A stretch of 64,000 nt of DNA from Anaerotruncus massiliensis (ex Togo et al. 2026). GTDB lineage: Bacteria; Bacillota; Clostridia; Oscillospirales; Ruminococcaceae. Below are positions 8,354 to 17,504 of the stretch, in pieces (within the stretch, counting starts at the first letter, position 1; every line of letters starts with the position of its first letter). The notes under the pieces were generated by a model. That model saw nothing but the letters and a program-made list of their open reading frames with translations. It searched no databases and was not told where the DNA came from. The stretch spans positions 182,860 through 246,859 of the forward strand of contig NZ_LT962687.1 in the NCBI RefSeq assembly GCF_900199635.1. Reading direction: 5' to 3'. Made by a program: the position numbers and the translations under genes.

Positions 8354-9121
8354 ATGAACAAGAACCTGCGCAAGGCCGTCATCGCCGGCAACTGGAAGAT
8401 GAACAAGACCCGCCCCGAGGCGAAAGCCCTGATCGAAGAGCTCAAGCCGATGGTCGCGGACGCCGGCTGCGGCGTCGTGATCTGTGTGCCCTACACCAAC
8501 CTCGAGACCGCGCTCGCGCTGACCGAGGGGACCAACATCGGCGTGGGCGCCGAGAACTGCCACTGGGAGAAATCGGGCGCCTTCACGGGCGAGATCTCCG
8601 CCGACATGCTCGCCGAGATGGGCGTCAAATATGTGGTCATCGGCCACAGCGAGCGCCGCCAGTATTTCGGCGAGACGGACGAGACGGTGCAGAAGCGCGT
8701 GCGCGCGGCGCTCGACGCGGGCCTCACCGTCATCCTCTGCGTGGGCGAGCTGCTCGCGCAGCGGGAGCAGGGGATCACCGAGGAGATCGTCGGTCTTCAG
8801 ACGAAGGTCGCGCTGGGCGGCGTCTCCGCCGAGGAACTCAAGCGCGTCATCATCGCGTATGAGCCGGTCTGGGCGATCGGCACGGGCAAGACCGCGACCG
8901 CCGGGCAGGCGAACGAGGTCTGCCGTTACATCCGCGCGGTGGTCGCGGGCCTCTACGGCCAGGCGGCCGCGGACGGCCTGACCATCCAGTACGGCGGCTC
9001 GATGAACGCGAAGAACGCGGCGGAGCTGGTTGCGCAGCCGGACGTGGACGGCGGGCTCATCGGGGGCGCGTCCCTCAAGGCCCCCGACTTCACGGCGATC
9101 GTGGAAGCGGCCTCGAAATAA
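8354..9121 (+). CDS. tpiA: Triose-phosphate isomerase
   Basis: 255 residues. It interconverts dihydroxyacetone phosphate and glyceraldehyde 3-phosphate. The active-site set is complete: Asn13 and Lys15 in AGNWKMNK, His98 in VIGHSERR, Glu170 in AYEPVWAIGTGKT, and the phosphate loop YGGSMNAKNA. Start ATG follows GGAGGACATACT. gpmI begins 24 bases downstream with GGAGGAAAGCAG, so tpiA and gpmI are co-transcribed. DHAP made by the aldolases of the carbohydrate island would enter glycolysis here (inference). Confidence 0.95.
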   Translation: MNKNLRKAVIAGNWKMNKTRPEAKALIEELKPMVADAGCGVVICVPYTNLETALALTEGTNIGVGAENCHWEKSGAFTGEISADMLAEMGVKYVVIGHSERRQYFGETDETVQKRVRAALDAGLTVILCVGELLAQREQGITEEIVGLQTKVALGGVSAEELKRVIIAYEPVWAIGTGKTATAGQANEVCRYIRAVVAGLYGQAAADGLTIQYGGSMNAKNAAELVAQPDVDGGLIGGASLKAPDFTAIVEAASK

Positions 9122-9145
9122 ACCCGGGCATTAGGAGGAAAGCAG

Positions 9146-10663
9146 ATGAAAAAACCTTTGGCACTCATTATCCTGGACGGTTTTGGATATAACCCGCAGG
9201 ACTACGGCAACGCGATCGCGGCGGCCAAAAAGCCGAACATCGACCGCCTGATGGCCACCTGCCCCCACACGCTGATCGGGGCGTCCGGCCTCGACGTGGG
9301 CCTGCCCGACGGCCAGATGGGCAACTCGGAGGTGGGCCACACCAATATCGGCGCGGGCCGCATCGTCTATCAGGAGCTGACCCGCATCTCCAAGTCGATC
9401 GAGGACGGGGACTTCTTTCAAACCCCCGCTCTGCTGGCGGCGGTGGAGAACTGCAAAAAGAACGACTCCGCGCTGCACCTGATGGGCCTCTGCTCGGACG
9501 GCGGCGTGCACAGCCACAACACCCACCTTTACGGTCTGCTGCGGCTGGCGAAGGACGCGGGGCTCAAGAAGGTGTACGTCCACTGCTTCATGGACGGCCG
9601 CGACGTGCCCCCGACCTCTGGTGTGGATTTCCTTGCGGCGCTGGAAGCCGAGATGAACCGGATCGGCATCGGCCGCATCGCGACGGTGATCGGCCGGTAT
9701 TACGCGATGGACCGCGACAACCGCTGGGAGCGCGTCTCCCGCGCCTATAACGCGATCGTGAAGGGGGAGGGCAACTTCAACCCCTCGGCGGTCGACGCGG
9801 CGGAGAAATCCTACGGCGCGGAGGTCACCGACGAATTCATCGAGCCGACCGTCTGCCTCAAGGACGCAGGCGTCCGCGACGGCGATTCGATGATCTTCTA
9901 CAACTTCCGTCCCGACCGCGCGCGCGAACTGACCCGGACCTTCGTGGACCCAGACTTCAAGGGCTTTGAGCGCGAGGGCGGCCAAAAGCACGTCTTCTTC
10001 GTCTGCATGACCCAGTACGATGTGACAATGCCGAACGTCGAGGTGGCCTTCAAGCCGGAGAGCCTCGACAACACCTTCGGCCAGTACATCTCCGACCAGG
10101 GCCTCACCCAGCTGCGGATTGCGGAGACGGAGAAGTACGCGCACGTCACCTTCTTTTTCAACGGCGGCGTCGAGCAGCCCTACCCGGGCGAGGACCGCGC
10201 GCTGATCCCCTCTCCCAAGGTTGCGACCTATGACATGCAGCCGGAGATGAGCGCCTACATCGTTGCCGACGAGGTGGTCAAGCGGATCGAAAGCGGGAAA
10301 TACGACGTGATCATCCTCAACTATGCCAACTGCGACATGGTCGGGCACACCGGCGTCTTCAACGCGGCCAAGCGCGCGGTGGAAGCGGTGGACAAATGCC
10401 TCGGCGAGACGGTGGACGCGATCCTGCGGATGGGCGGGCGCGCACTGATCACCGCCGACCACGGCAACGCCGACCAGATGTTCGAGCCGGACGGCTCCCC
10501 CTTCACGGCGCACACCACCAACCCGGTGCCGCTCATCGCGGTGGGCTGCGGCGACGTGAAACTGCGCGAGGGAGGCCGCCTGGCGGATCTCGCCCCCACG
10601 ATGCTCAAGCTCCTCGACCTGCCCCAGCCCAAGGAGATGACCGGCAAAAGCATCGTCGAATAA
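9146..10663 (+). CDS. gpmI: 2,3-bisphosphoglycerate-independent phosphoglycerate mutase
   Basis: 505 residues, the usual length. This Mn-dependent alkaline-phosphatase-superfamily enzyme converts 3- to 2-phosphoglycerate through a phosphoserine. Metal/catalytic residues are visible: Asp11 in IILDGFG, Ser61 in [36 protein letters not shown], and the C-terminal [13 protein letters not shown] and [10 protein letters not shown] metal motifs. It closes the pgk-tpiA-gpmI block and is followed by a strong terminator. Confidence 0.95.
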   Translation: MKKPLALIILDGFGYNPQDYGNAIAAAKKPNIDRLMATCPHTLIGASGLDVGLPDGQMGNSEVGHTNIGAGRIVYQELTRISKSIEDGDFFQTPALLAAVENCKKNDSALHLMGLCSDGGVHSHNTHLYGLLRLAKDAGLKKVYVHCFMDGRDVPPTSGVDFLAALEAEMNRIGIGRIATVIGRYYAMDRDNRWERVSRAYNAIVKGEGNFNPSAVDAAEKSYGAEVTDEFIEPTVCLKDAGVRDGDSMIFYNFRPDRARELTRTFVDPDFKGFEREGGQKHVFFVCMTQYDVTMPNVEVAFKPESLDNTFGQYISDQGLTQLRIAETEKYAHVTFFFNGGVEQPYPGEDRALIPSPKVATYDMQPEMSAYIVADEVVKRIESGKYDVIILNYANCDMVGHTGVFNAAKRAVEAVDKCLGETVDAILRMGGRALITADHGNADQMFEPDGSPFTAHTTNPVPLIAVGCGDVKLREGGRLADLAPTMLKLLDLPQPKEMTGKSIVE

Positions 10664-10673
10664 AAAGAGAAAG

Positions 10674-10704
10674 CCGCCCCGCGCGCTGCGCGGGGCGGTT
10701 TTTT
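10674..10704 (+). terminator. Terminator after gpmI
   Basis: CCGCCCCGCGC-GCT-GCGCGGGGCGG followed by six T. Confidence 0.85.
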
Positions 10705-10762
10705 GCGTCTTTACGCGGGACCGTATATTTTACCCGGTCTGGCACAAAATAAACGTAATGAC

Positions 10763-10791
10763 TTGTCTTTATCCGGGAAATGGATTATAAT
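10763..10791 (+). promoter_or_regulatory. Promoter of the 95-residue membrane protein gene
   Basis: TTGTCT (10763-10768), 17-base spacer, perfect TATAAT (10786-10791). Confidence 0.65.
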
Positions 10792-10835
10792 AGATGCATC
10801 TACACGCCCAACTATCCACTACAGGAGGAATCGAT

Positions 10836-11123
10836 ATGAGAAAAGGTACCTTTATAGCGACCATTGCCCTTCTGATCGCCATAGCGGGCGCGATCGTCGC
10901 GTTTGCCGCTTATTTTAAACGCCGCAGCTGCGCGCTCTGCGACGATCTCGACGACGAACTGATGGACGACATGTCCGATCTGGACTACTATGCGACCCAG
11001 GTCGACGAGGACGACGAGGAGGATGTCTGCGGCTGCGGATGCTCCGCGCCGGAGGAGACCGTCCAGGATGCCGCGCCGGAAGCGGCCGCGCAGGATGACG
11101 GAGAGGAACCCACCGAGGAATAA
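10836..11123 (+). CDS. Small membrane-anchored acidic Cys-containing protein, unknown function
   Basis: 95 residues, not recognised. One N-terminal membrane helix (about 5-26, IATIALLIAIAGAIVAFAAY) is followed by KRR, which predicts a cytoplasmic tail. The tail is strongly acidic (runs of Asp/Glu) and has CALC at 32-35 and CGCGC at 65-69. The cysteines could bind metal. ATG at 10836 follows an AGGAGG site. It is monocistronic, with its own consensus promoter and terminator, between the glycolytic block and the initiator tRNA. The gene is well supported; the role is unknown. Confidence 0.75.
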   Translation: MRKGTFIATIALLIAIAGAIVAFAAYFKRRSCALCDDLDDELMDDMSDLDYYATQVDEDDEEDVCGCGCSAPEETVQDAAPEAAAQDDGEEPTEE

Positions 11124-11130
11124 AAGCACG

Positions 11131-11160
11131 GCGGCCGCCCTGCGGGCGGCCGCTTCTTTT
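11131..11160 (+). terminator. Terminator after the 95-residue protein gene
   Basis: GCGGCCGCCC-TGC-GGGCGGCCGC followed by TTCTTTT. Confidence 0.8.
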
Positions 11161-11256
11161 CCCCTCGCCGCGCAATCCCTTCGCGTTCGGTGAACGATCC
11201 GGCGATGGCCGCGGGAGCCGCGCTGGAATGACTTAATTAAAATTGCCGCTTATCTA

Positions 11257-11285
11257 TTGACAAACGCCCTGCGGCGTGGTAATAT
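11257..11285 (+). promoter_or_regulatory. Promoter of tRNA-fMet
   Basis: TTGACA (11257-11262), 17-base spacer, TAATAT (11280-11285), 29 bases upstream of the tRNA. Confidence 0.7.
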
Positions 11286-11314
11286 AATAAGGCGCCTAAA
11301 AAGCGTTGACATAT

Positions 11315-11391
<77 letters not shown>

Positions 11392-11393
11392 AC

Positions 11394-11430
11394 AAAAAGT
11401 TCGTAAGGCCAATGCTTTACGAACTTTTTA
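11394..11430 (+). terminator. Terminator after tRNA-fMet
   Basis: AAAAAGTTCGTAAG with loop GCCAATG and CTTTACGAACTTTTT; symmetrical, so possibly bidirectional. Confidence 0.8.
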
Positions 11431-11449
11431 TGATTGTGGAGGTAATTGC

Positions 11450-11689
11450 ATGGACCTGCCGATGCTCGATTTCCTGAAGGAGAAGAACACCCATACGGGC
11501 AGCGAGGGGAATTTCCGCTATAAACTGAAACCCGACGGCGAGGAAATCAAGGTGTGGGCCTACCAGACCTACTGCCTCGAATACTGCCAGGAGCACGGGC
11601 TCATGCTGGGGGAGGAGACCTTCCCGCTGGACGCCCGGGGACTCGAGGCCGCGGCCGCCTGGCTCGCCGAGCAACAGAAAAAACTCTGA
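11450..11689 (+). CDS. Conserved small protein of unknown function (79 residues)
   Basis: Soluble, not recognised. It starts MDLPMLDFLKEKNTHTG and has Cys42 and Cys46 (YCLEYC) and an Ala-rich amphipathic C-terminal helix. The ribosome site GGAGG lies seven bases before the ATG. The gene lies between two strong terminators, so it is either read from the tRNA promoter or from one not recognised here. Confidence 0.65.
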   Translation: MDLPMLDFLKEKNTHTGSEGNFRYKLKPDGEEIKVWAYQTYCLEYCQEHGLMLGEETFPLDARGLEAAAAWLAEQQKKL

Positions 11690-11690
11690 A

Positions 11691-11728
11691 AAAGGGCCCC
11701 GTCCGCCTTAGCGGACGGGGCCCTTTTT
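11691..11728 (+). terminator. Strong symmetrical terminator
   Basis: 13-bp stem GGGCCCCGTCCGC-CTTA-GCGGACGGGGCCC flanked by A and T runs; can work in both directions. Confidence 0.85.
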
Positions 11729-11753
11729 GATGCGGGCGCGGCGGCCCGTCCGG

Positions 11754-11782
11754 TTGAAGCGGACCCGGATTTGTGGTACAAT
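11754..11782 (+). promoter_or_regulatory. Promoter upstream of the 101-residue protein and tex
   Basis: TTGAAG (11754-11759), 17-base spacer, TACAAT (11777-11782). Confidence 0.55.
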
Positions 11783-11870
11783 AAGCACATTTCCAGGCGG
11801 CGTTTCCGCCCGCCGGCGCGGCTTGCGGCGGGGCGGGAAGCGGATTTCCAGGAAACGGGGAGATGGAGAC

Positions 11871-12176
11871 ATGAAAGGGAGACTCCTTTACAGGGCGGTC
11901 AAAATCGGGACGATCGCCTGCGCGGCGCTTGCCATGCTGATCCTGCTGGGCAGGCGGCTGCTGTTCTGGTGGGCGGATCGGCTGCTCGGGGAGAGCGTGC
12001 AGTTCCACATCGCGGAGGGCGCGGGTTCGATCGCCATCATCGGCGGCGCGGACGGGCCCACCGCCATCTATACGACGGCGAACATCCTGCCGCCCATGCT
12101 GCTCGCCGGGGTGCTGACCGCGCTTTCCGTCGTGGGCTGCGTGGCGCTTATCCTGCTGCGCCGAAAGAACAAGTAG
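11871..12176 (+). CDS. Small membrane protein carrying an OadB-type GGADGPTAIY motif
   Basis: 101 residues. Two predicted membrane helices (about 11-34 and 74-97) flank a loop with IAIIGGADGPTAIYTT (54-69). This is the signature stretch of the beta subunit of sodium-pumping carboxylate decarboxylases (OadB/GcdB/MmdB). The full beta subunit is about 370-430 residues with many helices, so this protein cannot be the pump itself. It may be a standalone derivative or an accessory of it; no decarboxylase alpha or biotin subunit is nearby. The start follows GGGGAGATGGAGAC. It lies 37 bases upstream of tex and is probably co-transcribed. Confidence 0.7.
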   Translation: MKGRLLYRAVKIGTIACAALAMLILLGRRLLFWWADRLLGESVQFHIAEGAGSIAIIGGADGPTAIYTTANILPPMLLAGVLTALSVVGCVALILLRRKNK

Positions 12177-12213
12177 TAATTTTTATATTTAATATAACAG
12201 GATGGATAAGAAA

Positions 12214-14364
<2,151 letters not shown>

Positions 14365-14367
<3 letters not shown>

Positions 14368-14510
14368 ATTTGCCGCTCGGGGAGCGGCGTAGCTGCCGGC
14401 TGGCGGCCGACGGCAGGCTTAGATTTTCCGCTCATCGAGCGGCGTAGCTTGTCGGTAGTCGACCGACGGCGGTTTAGGCTTGCCGCTCAGTGAGCGGCGT
14501 AGCTTGCCGG
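14365..14510 (+). repeat. Three tandem hairpin repeats, locus A
   Basis: Three roughly 36-55-nt units, each opening with a TTAG(A/G)(T/C)TT(G/T)CCGCTC-like sequence. Each has a stem CCGCTC-NNNN-GAGCGG followed by CGTAGCT and, in the second unit, a second stem GTCGGT/ACCGAC. Loops differ between units (GGGG, ATCG, AGTG) while stems are kept. The same array recurs at 60192-60336. Confidence 0.8.
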
Positions 14511-14579
14511 GTCCCGCCCCGGCGGGCGGCCCTATTTCTTGGCCGCCCAAGAAATAGGGGAAAGAAACCGCAGGGGGCT
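14504..14579 (+). repeat. Structured element E, forward copy in locus A
   Basis: 76 nt with two stems: CCGCCC-CGGC-GGGCGG (14514-14529) and CCCTATTTCTTG-GCCGCC-CAAGAAATAGGG (14530-14559). A matching 76-nt copy is at 60337-60412 and reverse copies at 15137-15205 and 61539-61607. Stem differences between copies are compensatory. Confidence 0.8.
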
Positions 14580-14583
14580 ATGC

Positions 14584-14731
14584 CCCCTTGACCCCCGCGC
14601 CGCCTCCGGTTGGCCTGCGGCCAAAGTCGGCGGCGCCCTGCCACGGATCAATGGGCGGGTGTACAACAACCCGCCCGCCGCCGCGCCGCGGGCGCAATGC
14701 CTCTGCCGGCGAGCCCCCGGAACCGTACCGG
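14584..14731 (+). repeat. 148-bp direct repeat D, locus A copy
   Basis: Aligns without gaps to 60558-60705 with about eight mismatches by eye. Contains the palindrome TTGGCC-TGC-GGCCAA. No open frame in it is credible as a gene. Confidence 0.8.
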
Positions 14732-15003
14732 AAGTTCCCATATGGGAGGCACGACCGCTTTTATTTCGCTCGCATCTCCCACAGGGAGGCGGAAAACTGC
14801 GCGGCTTCGCCGCGCACACGCGCAAAGCGCGCGAACGCCCGGAACGGGCGTTGTTTTCCGCCGTATGGTTTTGGCGAGCCATCCGGCTTCATCTGTTGGG
14901 AGCGTCCGCAACCTGAATTGAGCCTTCAGCTTGTGTACCCGTGGGGAGCGGCGGCAGTCCGCGGGTCATGGCAAGGTACTCCCGGGGGATACCGCTTAAA
15001 GTT
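14732..15003. other. Gene-free spacer within repeat locus A
   Basis: Contains only short palindromes such as GCGCGG-CTTCG-CCGCGC and AACGCCC-GGAAC-GGGCGTT. No ribosome site, coding frame, promoter or RNA gene was recognised. Confidence 0.5.
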
Positions 15004-15120
15004 CCGGCCCGCAGGGCCGGGTCCGCGTAGCGGACTCAAGCCGGGGTCGCGGGGCGGAGCGCCCGCGAGCGGCCGTCGCGCGTAGCGCGCTCCGGGCGTA
15101 GCCCGGGCAGGCCGCCCAAG
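15004..15120 (+). repeat. 117-bp repeat F, locus A copy
   Basis: Chain of perfect hairpins with GNA loops: CCGGCCC-GCA-GGGCCGG, GTCCGC-GTA-GCGGAC, CGCGC-GTA-GCGCG and CCGGGC-GTA-GCCCGG. A near-identical copy lies in inverted orientation at 60411-60527, with the visible differences mainly in loops. Confidence 0.8.
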
Positions 15121-15136
15121 GCGGAAGTCCCCTTGA

Positions 15137-15205
15137 GCGTCCTTCTTCCGCCGACTTCTTGGGCGTGCAAGAAGTCGGCCCGCCTGCCGGGGCGGGTCCC
15201 GGCAA
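15137..15205 (-). repeat. Structured element E, reverse copy in locus A
   Basis: On the minus strand it reads TTGCCGGGACCCGCCCCGG... with stem CCGACTTCTTG-CACGCC-CAAGAAGTCGG. It faces the forward copy at 14504-14579, so the intervening 560 bases are bounded by inverted repeats. Confidence 0.8.
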
Positions 15206-15531
15206 TCTCCGCCGCCGCAGGCGGCACATCTGGAGCGTCCTGAAGGGGCGCGAAAAAAGCCCCGTCGGGCGCAGCGCGGCAAATCCAGGACCGCCGCCGG
15301 GGCGGGTCCCGGCAATCTCCGCCGCCGCAGGCGGCACATCTGGAGCGCCCCGAAGGGGTGCGGAAAAAGCCCCGCCGGGCGCAGCGCGGCAAATCCAGGC
15401 CCGCCCGCCGGGGCGGGTCCCGGCAATCTCCGCCGCCGCAGGCGGCACATCTGGAGCGTCCCGAAGGGGTGCGGAAAAAGCCCCGCCGGACGCAGCGCGG
15501 CAAATCTAGGACCGCCGCCGGGGCGGGACCC
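15191..15531 (+). repeat. Tandem array of three 110-bp units
   Basis: The sequence GGCGGG(T/A)CCCGGC recurs at 15191, 15301, 15412 and, in a truncated fourth unit, at 15522. Each unit holds GCCGCC-GCA-GGCGGC and a GGGGCG-type hairpin, then GCAGCGCGGCAAATC. The unit start coincides with the right end of the reverse E element. Open frames across it are repeats of the same non-coding sequence. Confidence 0.8.
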
Positions 15532-15741
15532 GGCTAAAACGCGCCGCCCGGCTTCGCCGGAGCGCCGCTGCGCGGCGGCGCGCGTTCAAAGGGGTTTACG
15601 CCTCTTTGGATTCCCATGGAGGAACTGCCTGCGGCAGAATCTCTTACAAGATGCGCCCCGAAGGGGCGCGAAGAAAGCCCCGCCGGCGGGCCGCCGGCAA
15701 ACGCCGCCGCTCCCCGAGCGGTACCCCCCAGGAGGAACGCA
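15532..15741. other. Gene-free spacer between the tandem array and the radical SAM gene
   Basis: Holds further GC-rich hairpins (CCGGC-TTC-GCCGG, CGCCCC-GAA-GGGGCG) and, at the end, the ribosome site of the next gene. No promoter was recognised. Confidence 0.5.
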
Positions 15742-17331
15742 ATGAACATCCTGCTTGTGGCAATCAACGCGAAATACAGCCACACCAACCTCGCGGTGCG
15801 CGATCTGCAAAACGTGCTCGCGGCGGAGGGGATGGAGGCAGGGATCGCGGAATATACGATCAACCAGCCCACGCGGGAGATCCTCAGCGACCTTGCGCGC
15901 CGGGGCGCGGATACCTATTGCTTTTCCTGCTACATCTGGAACATCGAATATGTGCGCAGGCTCGGCGCGGACCTGCGGCTGCTCTTTCCGGAGGCGTCCA
16001 TCCTGCTGGGCGGGCCGGAGGTGAGCTTCGACCCGGAGGAACGGCTCGCGGCGATGCCGTGGGCGGACGCGATCCTCTGCGGGGAGGGGGAGCCGCAGAT
16101 CGCCGGTGTCCTGCGGGAGGGACGGCCGCGCGGGGTCCGCCGCGCCGGGCGGTTTACCGACCTGGACGCGCTGCCCTTCCCTTACCGCGATTTCGACGCG
16201 CTCAAAGACCGGGTGCTCTACTATGAGTCGTCGCGCGGGTGCCCGTTCGGGTGCAGCTACTGCCTGTCATCCGCCGACCGGACGGTGCGTTACCGCTCGC
16301 TGCCGCGCGTCTTCGACGATTTGCGGCGGTTCCTCGACGCCGGGGTGATGCAGGTCAAGTTCGTCGACCGTACCTTCAACCTCGACGCGGACCGGGCGCT
16401 CGCGATCTGGAAATTCCTCGCGGAGCACGACAACGGAATCACCGGCTTTCAGATGGAGCTGGGCGGAGACCTGCTCACCGGGGAGCAGCTGGCGTTTCTC
16501 TCCACGGTGCGGCCGGGACTTTTCCAGTTCGAGATCGGCGTGCAGAGCACCTGCGGCGAAACGCTCGCGGAGGTCTGCCGCAAGACGGACGTCGGCCGCC
16601 TGATGGAGAACGTGCGCGCGCTGTCGGCGGCGGGCCGCCTGCATCTGCACCTCGACCTGATCGCGGGGCTGCCGGGCGAGGATTTCGCGCGGTTCGCGAA
16701 AAGCTACGACGAGGTGTTTTCCCTGCGGCCGGAGCAGCTCCAGCTCGGCTTTCTCAAGCTGCTGCGCGGCTCCTCCCTCTACGCGCGCCGGGAGGAATAC
16801 GGCCTCGTGCACAGCGAAACGCCGCCCTATGAAATTTTATGCACGCCGCGGCTCTCCTTTTTGGAGCTTTCGCGGCTTAAATCGGTCGAGGAGATGACCG
16901 AGGCCTACTACAACAGCGGCCGGTTTTCCCATACGCTCGCATACCTGCTGGAATACATCCCCTCGCCGTTTGAGGCGATGCGCTCGCTCGGGGAGCGGAT
17001 GCCGGCGCGCGCGGTGGGCAAGTACGAGTATTACGACCTGCTTTACGCGCTCTGCGTCGACCGCGGCGGCGATCCCGAAATCTGCCGCTGGCTCGTGCGG
17101 TACGATCTCTGCCTGCATGAGAGGCCGCGCCGGCTGCCGGCCTGCTGCCCCGAGGCCCCGCGGGAGGCGCGGCGGCGCGCGGCGGAGCGGGGGCTGCCAT
17201 CGGGAGCGCATCTCGAACTGTTCCCCTTTGACGTGACCAGCCCCGGGCGGGAGCCGGGGGAGACGGCGGTCTGCTTTTTCCACGGGGAGCGGGATCTGCG
17301 CGGCAGGGCGCGCGCCGAACGGATTTTGTAA
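15742..17331 (+). CDS. B12-binding-domain radical SAM protein (DUF4080-type)
   Basis: 529 residues. The N-terminal cobalamin-binding-like Rossmann domain (MNILLVAINAKYSHTNLAVR, ILLGGPEVSF) is followed by a radical SAM core with the CxxxCxxC cluster motif at C167, C171 and C174 (SRGCPFGCSYCLSS). A C-terminal region with SFLELSRLKSVEEMTEAYYN is typical of clostridial proteins annotated DUF4080. These probably make a 5'-deoxyadenosyl radical for methyl transfer or a related reaction; the substrate is unknown. Start ATG follows CAGGAGG. The gene stands alone between the repeat locus and a terminator. Confidence 0.85.
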   Translation: MNILLVAINAKYSHTNLAVRDLQNVLAAEGMEAGIAEYTINQPTREILSDLARRGADTYCFSCYIWNIEYVRRLGADLRLLFPEASILLGGPEVSFDPEERLAAMPWADAILCGEGEPQIAGVLREGRPRGVRRAGRFTDLDALPFPYRDFDALKDRVLYYESSRGCPFGCSYCLSSADRTVRYRSLPRVFDDLRRFLDAGVMQVKFVDRTFNLDADRALAIWKFLAEHDNGITGFQMELGGDLLTGEQLAFLSTVRPGLFQFEIGVQSTCGETLAEVCRKTDVGRLMENVRALSAAGRLHLHLDLIAGLPGEDFARFAKSYDEVFSLRPEQLQLGFLKLLRGSSLYARREEYGLVHSETPPYEILCTPRLSFLELSRLKSVEEMTEAYYNSGRFSHTLAYLLEYIPSPFEAMRSLGERMPARAVGKYEYYDLLYALCVDRGGDPEICRWLVRYDLCLHERPRRLPACCPEAPREARRRAAERGLPSGAHLELFPFDVTSPGREPGETAVCFFHGERDLRGRARAERIL

Positions 17332-17333
17332 AA

Positions 17334-17357
17334 GGCCGGGTATTTACCCGGCCTTTT
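17334..17357 (+). terminator. Terminator after the radical SAM gene
   Basis: GGCCGGGTA-TT-TACCCGGCC followed by TTTT. Confidence 0.8.
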
Positions 17358-17504
17358 CTGTATGTCCCGGGCGGACAGGGACTGTATTTTTTTGCAAGAA
17401 AATAGGGGAAATTTGTTGGATTGTGTTGACTTTTCCCTGTAATTATGCGATCTTTATAACAGCACGTTCACAATTTGTTTTTATTTGAGGGGGACAAAAG
17501 AAAG

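Noticed and set aside
14926..15509. Overlapping open frames on both strands in the tandem-repeat region
   Set aside because: They are translations of the 110-bp units in several frames, have no ribosome sites, and stay open only because of base composition.
17426..17460. TTGACT ... TATAAC as nhaC promoter
   Set aside because: Spacer is 23 bases, too long for a standard promoter; left unassigned.
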